64,000 nucleotides of DNA. It comes from Zychaea mexicana (taxonomy: Eukaryota > Mucoromycota > Mucoromycetes > Mucorales > Lichtheimiaceae). Each line of letters opens with the position of its first letter. Positions within the stretch are counted from its first letter, which is position 1. The position numbers and the translations under genes were made by a program. Location: the NCBI RefSeq assembly GCF_025766255.1, contig NW_026516688.1, forward strand, positions 418,799 to 482,798, given 5' to 3'. Shown here piece by piece: positions 1-13,423 of the stretch. The notes under the pieces are model-generated. The model ran no database searches and was not told the DNA's origin. It saw only the letters and a program-made list of their open reading frames with translations.

Positions 1-185
1 AGACAATATATAAAACTTGAAAGAGCGAATTGTCCTTTCTTCTTTGCTGTTTGGATTGTTAGATAATAGTTGTTATACTTTCGTGCGGGGTAGTAGTAAG
101 TTTTTGTATATATAAAAGGCAGGGATTATCGAATGTAAAAGGTGACGGGGATAGAAGAGGGTAAGAAGAAAAAGAAAACTATACA

Positions 186-2008
186 CTAGAAATATGAATT
201 GCTGTTGTTTCGCTGATAGCCACCGTCTCCATACGGAGCTCTCGGCAGTGGCGGAGCAGGACCGGCTGCTTGATTGGGGCTGTAATGATGCTGTGCGGGG
301 GTCATGGGAGTATGAGGTGTCGTATGGTAGCTGGAAGGTGTAGAAATGCTCCATTGAGGGGTCAAAGCTGGTGTTGGTGCTGATGGAGGAGCTGGAGAAC
401 GGTAGGATTGCATCTCAAAATAGCCCGACTGATGGTCGTTGGGATAGTGAGAATATGGATCCTGCTGATAAGCAGGCCTTCGCGGTGATGCCGGATAACC
501 GTTGTGATATACAGGTGCCATCTCGCTCTTTGCATCTATGTACTGGTCGCTTAACGAAGGCGGTGCGGCAGCGGATCGCAAAGGTAGATTTTCGTCGTAA
601 ATGTCTTGATACTCGTCACCGCCTTTCTTTGCACTGTTGTTGTAGTTGTTCTTGCCATTTTTACTGCCACCATTCTTTTTGGCAAGTCGTCTTTCTTGGT
701 CTCGCATCCGTTTTCGTCGTTGCTTTTCAAGTAGTTCAGCGATGCTATGTAAAGCGGTCAGCGTCAATTATCTTTTTCTTATATTCTTTTGTGCTAAGTC
801 TAATTTGAAGAACAATTACCGCTTATCTATTTTATGACAGCAGTACTCCTTTAGATTGCCTTGGATCTGACAGAACACGGGAATATACAGAATAATGGCA
901 GCAAGTAATTCCAACATGGACAAGATCCAAAGAATACATGTGAAGCTCATGGAGATCAATGCGACACGCTGCTGCCAGTTTTTACCATAGACTTCCCAGT
1001 CGGAACTGATTTGGAATCCACCTATTCGCATGTATTCGTGTCAATAAGAGCTAGAGGGTATTTATGCAAGCACAAAAGAATTCCTGTAATGTGGATCGGT
1101 CTGTAATACTTACCACCTTGGGCTGTCCAAGCTGAGCGCAACATGGCATAAAGTGTCACACCGGCAATGATCTGACGAGGACCTTGAGCAAACAAGAGCT
1201 TCTTCCAACCTTTATGCGATTAATTATATTTTTTGTTTTGGTTTAGTAAGAAAAAGTAAAAGCTTGAGACTAGCCAAGAGATGCTATACCTTTCAGAGTG
1301 TAGAAAACAAAAAACGCACATGTGTCGCTGGCCTTTCTGGAGTCGTTGATCTTGCGAAACAAGCAGAACTTTGCATAGTTCCGAACTGAATAATAACGAT
1401 ACGCCATGGTGTTGGTTGCTCCAAGCGAGATATCGCGCGTTGCTAGTACGGCCCGGCATTTGTACACGTCCCAAGCGAGTAGCAGGAAAGAAAGAATGAT
1501 ACATGCGACGAAAATCCATTTACTAATGTAGAATGGGATCTTTGGCTCTTCTGCTAACGACCATGTCTATTATATAGAGTATGAGCGCTTCATCAATCAA
1601 GGTGTTTGCTGATGGTGCGTGGTAGATTGTTGTGGTGGTATAGAAATATATAAAAACGTACGTCGGAGAGTAAGAGACCTGCAGTCCATAAATCGGCAAA
1701 GTAGGCGAGAGCGGACAATATGATCGCGCAGTATAGTAACAGGTATCTGTTTGATTGTATATATGCGTTAGGGTACAATTTCGATTGTAATCATAGTAGC
1801 AACAGCAGCGGTAGTACTAGTAGGAGTGGCGATGGTACCTTAAGCCTACATAGCATGAGTGCTTGCGGAATTCTTCCACGTCGATATAGTCCCACTTGTG
1901 ATCGGGGACAAGTTCACGCTTCCATTTTGGACCTGATTGTGATTTTATAAAGTCGTTTGTTCGTTCCTGGATCAAACGACTAGCACGTTTGGCCGCATGG
2001 CCAGCCAT
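186..2008 (-). CDS. KCH1: KCH-family low-affinity potassium transport protein (Kch1/Prm6-like), six exons
   Basis: Plasma-membrane protein of the fungal KCH family; yeast members support low-affinity K+ influx during stress or mating (family knowledge). Exons read on the minus strand are 2008-1839, 1746-1662, 1566-1290, 1209-1114, 1021-820 and 744-186, all with GT-AG borders and consistent phases. Visible landmarks: an N-terminal VPDHKWDYIDVEEF block, hydrophobic segments around ALAYFADLWTAGLLL, WIFVACIILSFLLLAWDVY and SFTCILWILSMLELLAAIIL, the block GWKKLLFAQGPRQIIAGVTLY, and the signature LKEYCCHKIDKRIAELL just after the last membrane segment. The C-terminal ~170 residues are a basic then Pro/Ser/Tyr-rich cytoplasmic tail. 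The start at 2008 is the first ATG of the open frame (MAGHAAKRASRL). It is divergent from the formin. I recognise the family from these blocks; the physiological role here is inferred. Confidence 0.75.
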
Positions 2009-3609
2009 GGGATCAAGTCAAAAAAAATTGAGTAAAAGATAGAAAGGGAGTGGGAGGGGAAAGCCAAGTAAAGAAGTCGATAGAAATCGACACTAATTAA
2101 CAAGAATCAGGGAAGGAGAGGGTTGGAGGGAAGGGAAAAAAAGAGAGTGGGAGAAAGAAAAGAGAGGGGACTCTTTTGTTGTCGTCAATAGCAGGGTCAA
2201 TATTCTGCTGTGCTACGCTGTGCAACATGGACAGTGGAGAGAAAGGCCCTTATGGTACGACATGTGTATTTGTGCTACATACGCACACAGTGAGAGTAAA
2301 TGGAAAAAGGGCATTTTAGATGTTATATTGGCGCATTAAGCTTTTTAGGTTCATTTGTCTCCTTCTCTCCCAATGATCATTGCTGCTCGTTATCGTAACA
2401 TTAAAAGGCTATTAAATTGAATAGAAAAAGGGAGAGGTAAGGGCGATTACTGATAGACAGCATGCTGCTTTTCACTTGCGATACTATGGTTACTCCAACA
2501 GCAGTAGGAGAACAGCTAACATGACTCGCGATCTAATTTGTAACGAGAGCACGCTGTTTTGCAACCTTCCATTTCATTCACCAGATGTTATTTTTATCGA
2601 TTTTCGCATTTTCACGGAAGAATAATGAATTAATGAATGTCCGGGTCTGTGCCTCCTTGCACCCGTCGTCATCATCATCATGGCCAGTAGTAAGTGTGGC
2701 GTGAGTATAATAGCAGCATGTAAAAGGTATTGAGGAAATATCATATAAGATCATTAATTGTCCCGGCCCTTGCTTAATTCAGCAGAAATTTGCAAGCTAA
2801 CTAGAAATGCTACCGTTTTTCTCTGCTAGCTTATTACTGTTGGAGCGCCACTTTATGTTTTAATCCAGAACCGTAAACGTCAACGACGCATGGCTGACTT
2901 TGATTCAAACACGGGCAAGAACCAAAAAAAAAGGTGGTGCGGGGACCTATTAACAGCAACAGCTTAATGGTGGTAAATGTTTTCACCGGCTCTTCTTTCT
3001 CTCGTTAATCGCAGCACATCCAAGATGGATAAAAAAAACAAATTTAAAATAGCCTAATATGGCGAGACATATAACGCACACCGCATGCGCGGCTTTTAAT
3101 GGCTTTTTCCGCCGAGTATATAAATAAGCCCAGTTTGTTGTCGTGCAAAGAAGATACTTCAACTATGTGCATTCATCTGTAGCTACTGTGTGCACACGCA
3201 TCCACGCGACTCAGCCCCAATAAGACGACACCGGGTGAATAACAGTATATTTATAGTCAGAGTGGACGGAGAGACACAGAGAGAGCAGCGCGTGCCAGCA
3301 TTAAACTTTATTTCTCCCTTGTCGCCGGTAGAATGCACACTGCAATAGTGCCATGAGCTGTGGGTTGAGTTGAAAGCAGACACAGCAGTCCAGAGATCAG
3401 AAGAGAAGAGGCTGGACCTGATCTAAAGTGAGGCTGGTGGTGGTGGCGTCGCAAACCAAACCAAATGGAGGATAATAGGCTTTTCGGGTCTGAGATGCAA
3501 TGCCTTACTGCTGCTGCTCCCACGCCCGCTCTTCCTCTCTCTCGTTTTCATATGCTATTCTACTACTAGTGGTAGCACTTTTACTTTTCCTTTCCATAAG
3601 AACATTGAC
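2009..3609. promoter_or_regulatory. Divergent intergenic region between the KCH and formin genes
   Basis: A 1.6-kb stretch without a convincing gene between two divergently transcribed genes, so it should hold both promoters. It has purine-rich runs near 2030-2170 on the KCH side. A TATA-like TATATAAATA lies at 3117-3126 on the plus strand, about 490 bp before the formin ATG, and could belong to a formin leader exon. No RNA gene or repeat was recognised in it. Confidence 0.3.
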
Positions 3610-6600
3610 ATGTCTGATTTTTTCGACAAAATCGGGAGGCGTTGGTCTAAAGCGCCTTCACCTACACCACCACGGCCACCTGAAGACTCGCTTGCTCGAC
3701 CTGGTTCACCTACACGATCGCAATCCTCGGCTTCGTCATCCGGCAGTACTGGTATTAACAATACGATCGCAGCAACGACTCGAGGTATAGGTGGTAACGA
3801 CCACTTGTCGACAGGTATTTTTTTCACTTACAAAAACACGGAACAATTCATTTTCAGTTCTGAAACAATATTGTTCGGGTACCTGGTTACTGAATTGAAA
3901 AGCATCTCAAAGCTCGCGGATCTATCGATATGCCAAGGCGAGCTTCTCATGATGTTCGATCGTCATTAGACGGTGTACCTCCTGGCTTTGGACGTGAGGC
4001 TATGCCTCCACCTGAGCAAGTCAATGATATGTTTGAACAAATGCTGGTAGGAAAAAGGGAGTGTCAGCTTCCTGGTGTTTTTTTTTTGAAACAAAGGAGA
4101 CCGACACAGCATAAGAAAAGTATCTTTCTACGTTATATGTTTACTTGACCAGTTTTATTTTTCTTGCGGCTGATAGGGACGACGAGGTATCCGTGACGAA
4201 CAATATAAAGCTGTCATGCTTGCGTGGGACGTTGAAAAGAAATGGTTGATGCTGGTACAGGATCGACAAGCTGAACAGCTTGCTTCGGGGCGAAAGGGTG
4301 CGTTGGATATTGATGATCCTGACGCGCCAGCGCCTCTTATCAATATCTTGGCAGAAAAGGCAGGTGAAATGTGGACAGCAACATGGGATGCAGGTGCTCG
4401 AAAACTCGACAAGCACGCACAACGTATGCAGCAAACCCCACATCGACACGCGCCATCTATCTCAATCAGTCCGTCAACAAGCACAGGCACAGCGTCGACC
4501 ACTACTGGTGGCGCTGGTACTGGTGGAGCTGCAGGTGGCGGTGTGGTTCCGCCTGCAGGAATCAATGTGACAACAGCGCCCGAGCAGGATCGTTATGCAC
4601 CTGAATTTTTCATTCGGAAATTCATGGAGGCCGATTTGCGGGCAGTGACACCAACGCTGGTGGGACATCTCGAGGTGAACTTGAGAACAAGACCTTTAGA
4701 GTATGTTGTTGTGCCGATGGTGGCGATTGTGCAAACTGGATATCGACTACAATTACTATCATATGATGTCACTAAAAACTTAACACCATGGCAAATAGCT
4801 GGGTCATCAAATTCATTGATTTGAAGGGCGTTTATGTACTATGTAACGGCTTAAATTTCGTAAACCGTAAACCAGAAAGGTAAAGGATAATCAGTCCTGA
4901 CTCTAAACCAGACATTGAAAAAAAGACGGGAAGGCAGAGAGCTAATAAACTGAAATCACGGTGTAGAAAGGACAAAGTTTTGGAGCTCGAAATTGAGATT
5001 GTCAAGTGTGTCAAAGTCCTTATTAACACGAGAGTAAGTATCTTGATAAGATGCGGACCCTGCTTATTAAACAATCTCTTTGCTTTAAGGTGATTAATGA
5101 ATCTACTCTTTTTAAATACGTGTAATAGTGGGGTGTCCGAGAAGCTATTGCCAATCCCAACTACATTGAGTCGCTCGTATTTTCTGCTGTCTGTCCCCAT
5201 TGGCAAACACGCAAACTCGTTTGCGATATGCTGTTTTTCTTTTGCCATTGTGAAGTACCCATCGGTCACAAGCATGTTTTGCAAGGCTTTGAAGCACTGC
5301 AAAAGCATAATGAGGATATGGGACCTTTCAACGCATGGATCAAGCAGCTGGACCAAACAGTGGATGGCCGTGGTCGCATGGGCTCACTCGTTGGAGCAAG
5401 CGATGACTTGAAGCGTATGGGCTTGTATAGCGCTCCCGATAATCATTTGATGGAATATGTGGTAAGCTCGGAGGCAGTTTGTATAGGACGAGCGCCAGTT
5501 CATCATGGGGGGGGACACTATAAGCATTTTCGAAATAACGATTATAATGACTGCCGTGTAGCTTTCCAATATGATGCTGATTAATGTCATAACCAAAGTA
5601 CCCAGCGATGTACACGAACGTATACATCTTCGCAACCAATTCAATGCTGCTGGTCTACTGCGTGTGCTTCCTAAACTGGAGCGACTTGATTATCGGCTGT
5701 TGAATATTCAAATTGATGCGTACAAAATTGCTGCTGAAAATGACCTGGAAGATGCATTCGGTGACGAGCTGTCGGTATATTCAGATGTGTCTCAGCCCAA
5801 CGAATTGTTCGATATGGTTTTGGATAGCATTGCGGATGCACCGCGCGCACAGGATAACCTGGTATCGACATTACGGAGCATGCTGTTGATTAAGGGCGAT
5901 CCAGAAAACAAGTAAGCGAAATCTGTTGCTTTTCTTAATACTTTAGATCGCGACACATTCTTGGACTGAAACCCTCTACTTTGATTCTTGTGGAAAATCA
6001 GGACACACTACCATCGCATGATCAGTGAGCTTGTGAGCCAAGTTGTCATGGATAGACGCGGGAGCGTTACTGCCTCTGACTTTACATCTACATATGGTGT
6101 ATCAGTCGGCAATTTGATCGAAAAGTTCAGTGAATTGGATCGATTCCATCAACTCGAGGAAGAAGCGACAGAGAACCGCGAACAGCTGATTCGACTCTCG
6201 GCAGAAAACAAAGAGCTCAAGTTAGAGTTGGAGCATTGGCGAAATCAAGCGGGACAGCCAGCATCAACCAAACCTTCTTCGGATGTCGGTTTAAGCAGAT
6301 CGTCTCGTCGTTAGTGCTCTCTTTCTAACTAATCCTCTAGTCCACGTAGAAACCCTACGGGATCTCACACAATGTTCTGTTTTGTTTTTGCGTTGAAAAA
6401 TATAGGATCGATGGCAAACACATACAAAATGGAGGTTGTGGCGCTACGTGCCCTTCTCAAGACGTCTAGAAGCACAATTGAGATGTTGCAAGAGCAACTG
6501 AAACAAAAGGATGACAATGCCGAGGCAGCTGCTGGAGGTCAGCCTCAATCATCTGGCCTGGTGTTAGGTGGAAATTGGAAGACAACTGCTGGATCTCGAC

Positions 6601-9600
6601 CTGCTCCTGGATATGGTGTTATGATGGTATGTAAACATGTGTCTCTTGTAGATTTTTCAATCGTGTATGACCTGTTAGTAAATAAGTAACACAATGACCT
6701 TATAGCCACCATCCGCGAATCAAAACATGCCTCCAGGTGGTATGATACCCGGTGAGCCAGGAGGATTTATTATTCCTGGAACGATGATGCCAGATAGTGG
6801 TGCTGGTGGTGAGCCTACTGGTATCGAGCTTACAGACCCCGCTGAACCTACAGGTATTTGAAACGTAGTATCGAGGAGTAAAGCACTGGCTTTATATATT
6901 TACTCATACATCCCATCGACCATTAGCACCCGATTCCCCAATTCCATCGCAACAGCAAGGATCGGACGAACAACAGGATGAACAAAAAGTGGATGATATG
7001 AAAGGTAAAAGCATAGAGATCAGCTCAGCAATGTTTACGCTTCAACTATTGTAGATGTTTACAAACTTTCTCTTAGATGGCACACCGTTATCGACAGAAG
7101 ATACAACGTCAGGTATATAAGTTCTCGAAAAAAATCCGAATGTGCAAACCTGCAAAACTAAAGCACATTCTCTGTAGACGATGTCGAAGCAGATACTGCC
7201 GCTCCTCCGCCACCTCCACCACCTCCACCTCCACCCCCAGGATCAACTTCTGGTAAGTGAATAAACATGATACACAATCGTTTACATGCTTGTTCACATC
7301 CTCAAAACGAAATAGATGTACCACCCCCGCCGCCTCCCCCGCCGCCTCCACCTCCGCCACCAGGATCAACTGGTAAGTCTGTAACAAATGCGTTTTCACT
7401 TTTGGCTTAGTCGCTAACAGTTTTTGTCATTGTTAGGAGCACCTCCTCCACCTCCGCCCCCGCCTCCACCGCCCCCTCCGCCTGGTTCAGCTGGTATGTA
7501 TATAGCGATGCTGTTATTAAACTGGATAATAACTTTGCAAGTGTTCTGCAGGTATTCCTCCTCCACCTCCTCCACCGCCACCTCCAGGTAACTATAATAA
7601 TCCAGAGAAAGAAAAGATAGAAAAATACATATAATATTACCCCCTTGGCATTAATCTATTCCGTGCTGTATTGTATTAGGCGGTGCTCCTCCTCCACCTC
7701 CTCCACCTCCTCCCCCAGGTAAGTTGTACTTCTTTCCTTGTGTCGGCTATTTATATATACAGTGTTAGATACTAAGTATAAAATGACATTCAGGTGGTGT
7801 TCCTCCACCTCCACCTCCCCCGCCGCCAGGTAAATATATTGATAAAGTTGGATAGCAATCAAGATACTAATCTTCCACCTATTACTTTAGGAGGACCTGG
7901 TGCACCACCGCCACCTCCACCACCTCCAGGTAATTTCGGATAGAAATAGAGAACGAAAGCGTATGTTTCCCTGACACACAAAAACAACTTGTCTATCGTG
8001 TATTTCCAGGAGCAAGAGGACCAAACGCTCCTGTTGCACCTCTGGCTGGCCCTGTCCGTAAAGAACTGAGACACTATCCTCAAGTCAAGCTCAAGAATTT
8101 ACAGTGGCAAAAACTGGACCATCGTGGAGTTGACAAGACGATTTGGGTGCTTGAAGGTGTCAACGAAGACGAGCTGGAAGATGTTCTCAGCGAAACAGGT
8201 GTTTTTGCCAAGATCGAAGACCTTTTCCCAGCCAAGATTAATTTGTTCTTTGAGAAACGCATGAAGGCCAAACTTGAAGAACGCAAGGATGCTATCAAGT
8301 TCTTGACAAAAGAAAAGAGTCATAGTATCAGTAAGTTGACCCCCTCTTGTTATCTTCTTTGCCTCGATTATCGACTGGCATATTCAAGATAGAGAGATAA
8401 AACATGATGCTAACGACCTTTATAAACTTGTTAATGTAGATCTTGCAATTCTTTCCAAGATTAAACACATGACTTATAAAGAAGTGCGAAGGCAGATTCT
8501 GTTTATGGATGATGAGCTTTGTACAGAAATATTTGTGAGCAATTTAATCCAATATACCCCTAGCAAGGACGACGACCTCAAAAAGATGGAAAAGTACCTT
8601 GATGCTTCGGATGAAGAACGTGAAGAGCTTGATTATCCTGAACAATTCACGGTTGAGGTAAAGACTTAATATTGTATCGCAGTTCGAATCTCTTACCGCG
8701 CTGCTAAAACATCGTCTTTTCCTTTTGTGTATATATAGATGATGACTATTTATCGCTATGAAGCACGTCTAAAATTCATGCTATTCCGTATCCAGTTCGG
8801 GGATAAGTACGAGCAGTTATTAAAGGTAAGCAAACAGATTAACCCAGTTTTTCTGTATGATTACTAGTTCTCAATGTTTTTCTTTTGAAATGTTCACTTA
8901 GAATATGACGCTTGTACTCGAAGTATCGGAAAGGCTTCGATCTTCTGAATCGATCAAAGAACTACTAGGAGTATGTTCTTACATATACACACTTTGAAAC
9001 ATTTTTATTTTTTGCTGACTGAAATATCATGATGGTGATTGTTAGTTGATTTTGCTTATTGGTAACTACATGAACGCAACCAGTTTACAAGGTGGCGCAT
9101 TTGGCATGCGCATCTCTAGTATCAATAAGGTAATTACGAGTTTTATTTGTTTATCACAATAGAATAAAACTTTACTAACTTTTTTACTCCACAGCTGGCG
9201 GATACCAAGGCATCGAACGTTTCTTCTTTGACATTACTGCATGTGTTGACAGGTGTCACAAGACGACAGTTTCCCCACTTGACCGAATTTCTACATGAAC
9301 TGAAGGATGTGGGCCAAGTCGCGCGCAGTAAGTGATCTTGCCTTCTTGTCAGAGATAATAAATAGATAATATTTATCTTTGGATTATTCACCACAAGGGT
9401 ATACCTTTATTCAATATAGTCATGGCTAGTATCAATGATATGGTACAGCAATATACCGATATACGTCAGGGCTTAAAGCAACTCGATTTAGAACTTGGCA
9501 CACAATGGCAGCCTGAAGATGTTGAGCTGGAAGAAGGCGATCGATTTGCAGAAGTCATGACCGAGTACCGGGATAAGGCTGCCAACAAGTTTGAAGATTT

Positions 9601-10205
9601 GCAAACAGTGTATATCAATATGGATGCCAAATGGAAAGATGTCATGGTGTATTATGGTGAAAATCCCAAGGTGATGCGTCCTGACGATTTCTTTGGTACG
9701 TTTGCCAGATTTGCTAGCAACTGGAAAGATGCAGCTCTGGCAGAAGAAAAGCATACGCAAAAGATAGAACGTGAAGAGCGTCGCCGTAAAGAGGAAGAGC
9801 TGCGAAAAGAACGCTTACGTGCCAAACGTGCAAAGGAAGCTGAAAAGAATGCTGCCAAGGATGATCAAAACGGTGTCGAAAACGTTGATCTTAGCGAAGG
9901 TAATGGGAGTCAACTGTTTTTTTTGCGTGTGTGTTTTGGGGAGGGTAATATATATTTACTTATGCGTCTTTTTGAATTGTTTAGAAGCAACTACTGGTAC
10001 CGAGGATGATCGACGCATGATGGACAACTTACTCGCCAAGCTGCGTGCTGGAGATGCAGAAGCAGCACCACGAGCAAGAAGAAAGCGACGTCAGCGACAA
10101 CATCACCAATCTGAAGAGGAAGAGCAAACTGAGTCTCCAGAACAAGGAGAGGATGATGATCATATGTTGGCTGAGAATCTGCTGAAAAGCTTACAGTCTG
10201 ACTAA
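3610..10205 (+). CDS. Diaphanous-related formin (GBD/FH3-FH1-FH2-DAD)
   Basis: Nucleates and processively elongates unbranched actin filaments at growing tips and septa, under Rho-type GTPase control (family knowledge). The start is MSDFFDKIGRRW; first exons are 3610-3814, 3913-4046 and 4177-4700, then many short introns follow. Domains in order: GTPase-binding/FH3 from about 4020 to 5910 (VNDMFEQML, KKWLMLVQ, RTRPLDWVIKFIDLKG across a splice, VPSDVHERIHLRNQF); a coiled coil at about 6120-6250 and again near 6410-6510; an acidic linker; FH1 as separate poly-Pro exons (7178-7929); FH2 from about 8010 (PQVKLKNLQWQKLDH) to about 9730, including GNYMNATSLQGGAFGMRISSI; then a Lys/Arg/Glu-rich helix and a tail ending MLAENLLKSLQSD that resembles a DAD followed by basic clusters. 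It corresponds to the Bni1/SepA class. Exon borders in FH2 were inferred by eye. Confidence 0.9.
7178..7929 (+). repeat. Serial poly-proline mini-exons forming the formin FH1
   Basis: Seven consecutive exons each encode one proline run capped by glycine: 7178-7252, 7316-7372, 7437-7493, 7552-7587, 7680-7718, 7794-7829 and 7891-7929. The last six are 57, 57, 36, 39, 36 and 39 nt, all multiples of three. Every flanking intron splits a Gly/Asp codon after its first base (phase 1 on both sides). Proline runs are mostly 8-14 residues. Introns are about 60-90 nt with GTAAGT/GTATGT-like donors. Confidence 0.8.
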
Positions 10206-10460
10206 ATGCACATAAAATTATTTTGCGTTAGAATATTAATAATAACTACAACTACCACATTTTAACATTATTGCCCTTTCCTCCTATAAATAACCCGTAC
10301 CGTCATCACATACATCCATTGTAAAGCTGCTTATTTCAACAGTATGACCAAATACCATCATCATTGTCCAGTAGTAAAATATTACATAAAACAGAGACGA
10401 AGTTGTATGTATATCATTCTTTCTTGTTTTATTTATTATTACTCTTTATGAAAGCCCCTT
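10206..10460. terminator. Convergent 3' region between formin and glucosidase II beta
   Basis: A 255-bp AT-rich stretch between two facing stop codons. An AATAAA-type signal for the minus-strand gene is visible near 10428-10438 (plus strand TTTATT repeated), and AATA-rich sequence near 10230-10290 could serve the formin. The 3' ends of the two transcripts probably overlap or nearly touch. Confidence 0.4.
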
Positions 10461-12791
10461 TCACAATTCTTCGTGAACACGCGTGGTTGGCTTAGTAGGT
10501 CCTTTGACGGGTGTCACCACAGGCTTATCTTTTGCTGCTTCTTCTGGTATAGGGCATACAGCGGGAGTCTTCATTCTGTATCGGTATTCACATTTCTCCG
10601 GTTCGGTCACTTCAAGGATTTCGGTTTCGCCACCACATTCGAATGCAGCGTGAACGCTTCGTTCTGGTCCATTCCAGCACTTGGTACCCCGAGGATAGAT
10701 TTGCTTCATGTGGTCATCATCGAGGAACTTTTCAAAGCGACTAGAATTTGACAATATGGAATATTGACAGATATTAGCAATGATGGTGTTTCTCTGCAGT
10801 AAATCAATCAATTCTGCTTACCCCAATTTCACGCGAGCACCATCTTTGTTGGACTTTTGGTAGGCATCGCCAAAAATACAGACTGAGTAGGTATATCTAT
10901 AGTGAGGTATCAAGTTGTTAAACCATATTTAACATGAAGGTAGAGAGAATATATTACTGTACTTACTCGCCCTCGTTCTTTTCCGTGCACACATCCTTAA
11001 GCCTGAGCCATTCATAGTGTTTGCCATAATCTTTGCCGAGGTCGTCGTTAATTGCATTGAGTTTTTTTTCTGTAGATTGAATCTCGCTATTGACATCGCT
11101 GTGTGCTTTCTTGGCTGCTTCCAGAGCTACATTGAAAGACAAAGAATAATCGTATCGTAATTGATTAGAAGTTTAACGCCATCATTTAAAAATTTAGAAT
11201 AAAAAATCCCAAAAGTCCCACCTGAGCCCCCGCTTTTAACACTGCCATTATTCTCGGCTTTTTCCAATGGAACCAGGCCTCTCCAATCAGGTGGGATTAC
11301 AGCAGCTAGCTTTTGAAGCCATGTTTGAATAAAGGATACTTTACCTTTTGATGGTGAGCGGTCATAGGATGTTTTGGTAGGAGCAAAGTGCAAAATGGAA
11401 GTAAATATGTACAGAGAGATTGGTATGACCATTAGAATCGTAGCTGATCGAAAGATGATGATGCTCGCTCAGAATGTATAAACTTACCAGCTTTTTCGGC
11501 CGTTTCCTCTGGTGTATCCTCCTCCACATCACCACCTTCTTCGCCATTATCGTCATATTGCTCTATATCAAAACCGCTATCTTCATCGTTGCTGTACTTG
11601 GCCAAATCCTTGTCTATATCGGCCTTGAGTTCGTCATAACCTTCAATGAAATCATTGTACCCAGCGATAGCAGCTTTGACAGCCATGTCATGGAAGTTAT
11701 GGTTGTGGTCGCGCTTCATGTCTTTCAAAATCGTAACCAATGTATCGATCTCGTCTTCAAGCGTCTCAATATGGTCGCGAAGAGTGAGAGAGTTACAAGG
11801 TGGGCATTTGATCTTTTTCGACGATGGTTTCTTTTTGCTCGAGTGACTCTTTACATCGGCTTCAATTGCTTCGACCTCACCTGAGAAATTGTGCAAGCTG
11901 TTTGCTTAGCTAATAATAAAATAAATTTGATAAATTGAAGAAAATAGCTTACGCTGGAGGCGGATAAGCTCGGCGCGTTTGATGGCCAGTGCATCTTCTA
12001 ATTTTGACTTTTCCTCTTGCCAGCCGCTGACCGTCTCAAGACCTTGCTGAATCAACTTGCGTTTAGCAGCGATGCCTGCGCTATGAATCTTGTGTAGTAC
12101 CGCCTGTTCACGAGCATATTCGGCAGCAAAACCTTTGCATCGATTTGGACAAGAAATTAAACCACTTGTCTCGTCCGAACCATCACAACAAGCATCATCT
12201 ATCAGAATTATATAATATATTTTTTAGAACAAACACTCATTTTCCCACACATTAAATATACATAGGCAATTGAGCTATAAACGTACCGCATACACCATCG
12301 TTGACAGCATACGACTTGATATAAGCAGCAATATGACCCTCATTGTTGCAGTAGAACAAACTGTTTGGACAAGCCGAGGTGCCTAAAGAGTAGTGAGTCA
12401 AACAGACAGGTGTGTACATGCGTATACGTGTGAATATCAGTCCCCTGCCTCCTTTGTAAACCGTTGTAGCTCTCTTCCAGCCAAAATAGTGTTTACCTGG
12501 CTCATCCGAACCATCAGGACAGTCGCAATAATCGTCATTGATTGCTGTGTAAGGAATCTTTTTCGAACTGTCGAGACATTCCCAGTGGCCGTCCGAATGA
12601 GGTGTATAGAGAGGTTTTTCTGTTAAGGAAGAAGCAAACACAGTAAACCGTCAGTGTGCTCTTTTAAATTGATACCTTTCCAAATGCAAAACTCAATTCA
12701 TACGTTCAGGCGCAACGCCTCGTAATTCTGAAGCCTGTACAACTGCTATAGCTGCTAGGATACAAGGAAGTGCGTATCGCAATGGTGCCAT
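10461..12791 (-). CDS. GTB1: Glucosidase II beta subunit (PRKCSH/Gtb1-like), nine exons
   Basis: Non-catalytic ER-lumenal subunit of glucosidase II, which trims glucose from N-glycans; the MRH domain reads the mannose arms (family knowledge). Exons: 12791-12704, 12619-12497, 12382-12287, 12198-11953, 11880-11488, 11344-11222, 11125-10967, 10896-10822 and 10740-10461, with matching phases. The N-terminus MAPLRYALPCILAAIAVVQAS is a signal peptide. Two LDLR-A-like modules follow (YCDCPDGSDEPG and CCDGSDETSG with their cysteines). Next come a coiled-coil/Lys-rich segment, an acidic stretch (NDEDSGFDIEQYDDNGEEGGD), and a C-terminal MRH domain with KCWNGPERS, ECGGETEILEV, EPEKCEYRYRMKTPAVC. The protein ends HEEL, a plausible ER-retrieval variant of HDEL. 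It is tail-to-tail with the formin. Confidence 0.92.
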
Positions 12792-13406
12792 CAGGTGAAT
12801 AACGCGTGCTTTTTCCCTTGGAGAACGAAAAGCGTAAATGACTGTCTGCTAATCTTTGAACAACCGAACCGGTTTTTGCGGGAACTATAATAATCGACGC
12901 ATGAGAGCAGGACAACACACACATTCGTACAACCTTCCAATCCTTTCCTTACTACCGTTTCCTCTAAATAATCATGTTTTAGCAGCCTGCTAGTACGCTT
13001 TATACCCATGCTAGTGATCTCCACTTACAAAAAGAGTTTGGAAGGATACTGTTTTGACAGTTTCTTCAAAATTAATAGTTCAGTGCAGTTTATGAAGTAG
13101 TCAAATCAACGAACCTCCTCTACCTCTTGCTTATTAATGCTTTTCAATTTATACATTGCGTTTTTTTCAGCTGGTAACAACACATTATTAGCTAAGTAGT
13201 GCCACTGCTACTATAGGACTTCTTCTTCAATAGCTTATAACAGAAATTAGGTTTTGCCAACTATTTTTTCTAGTCGATCTGTGATAAAATTATAAAAATA
13301 TAATTTACAGAGTGAATTGAACGATACTTGCAGTACAATGTGATTTGTCAATTTTCAACAGTTAAATATATCAGCGCTTTTGAAGTATAAGATGAAACCA
13401 TTCAGA
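12792..13406. other. AT-rich intergenic region, former 5' flank of the tRNA-His gene
   Basis: No gene recognised. It serves as promoter side of glucosidase II beta at its left end. Its right end directly precedes the leftmost tRNA-His 5' fragment, so before the retroelement array formed it was probably the upstream flank of the tRNA gene that now lies 28 kb away. Confidence 0.4.
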
Positions 13407-13423
13407 TGTCGTGATAGTATAGT
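13407..13423 (+). repeat. tRNA-His 5' fragment, left edge of the array (junction J0)
   Basis: TGTCGTGATAGTATAGT, one C-to-T change from the 17-bp junction repeat TGCCGTGATAGTATAGT. This is the original 5' piece of the target tRNA, with the 3' end of copy A directly to its right. Confidence 0.8.
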
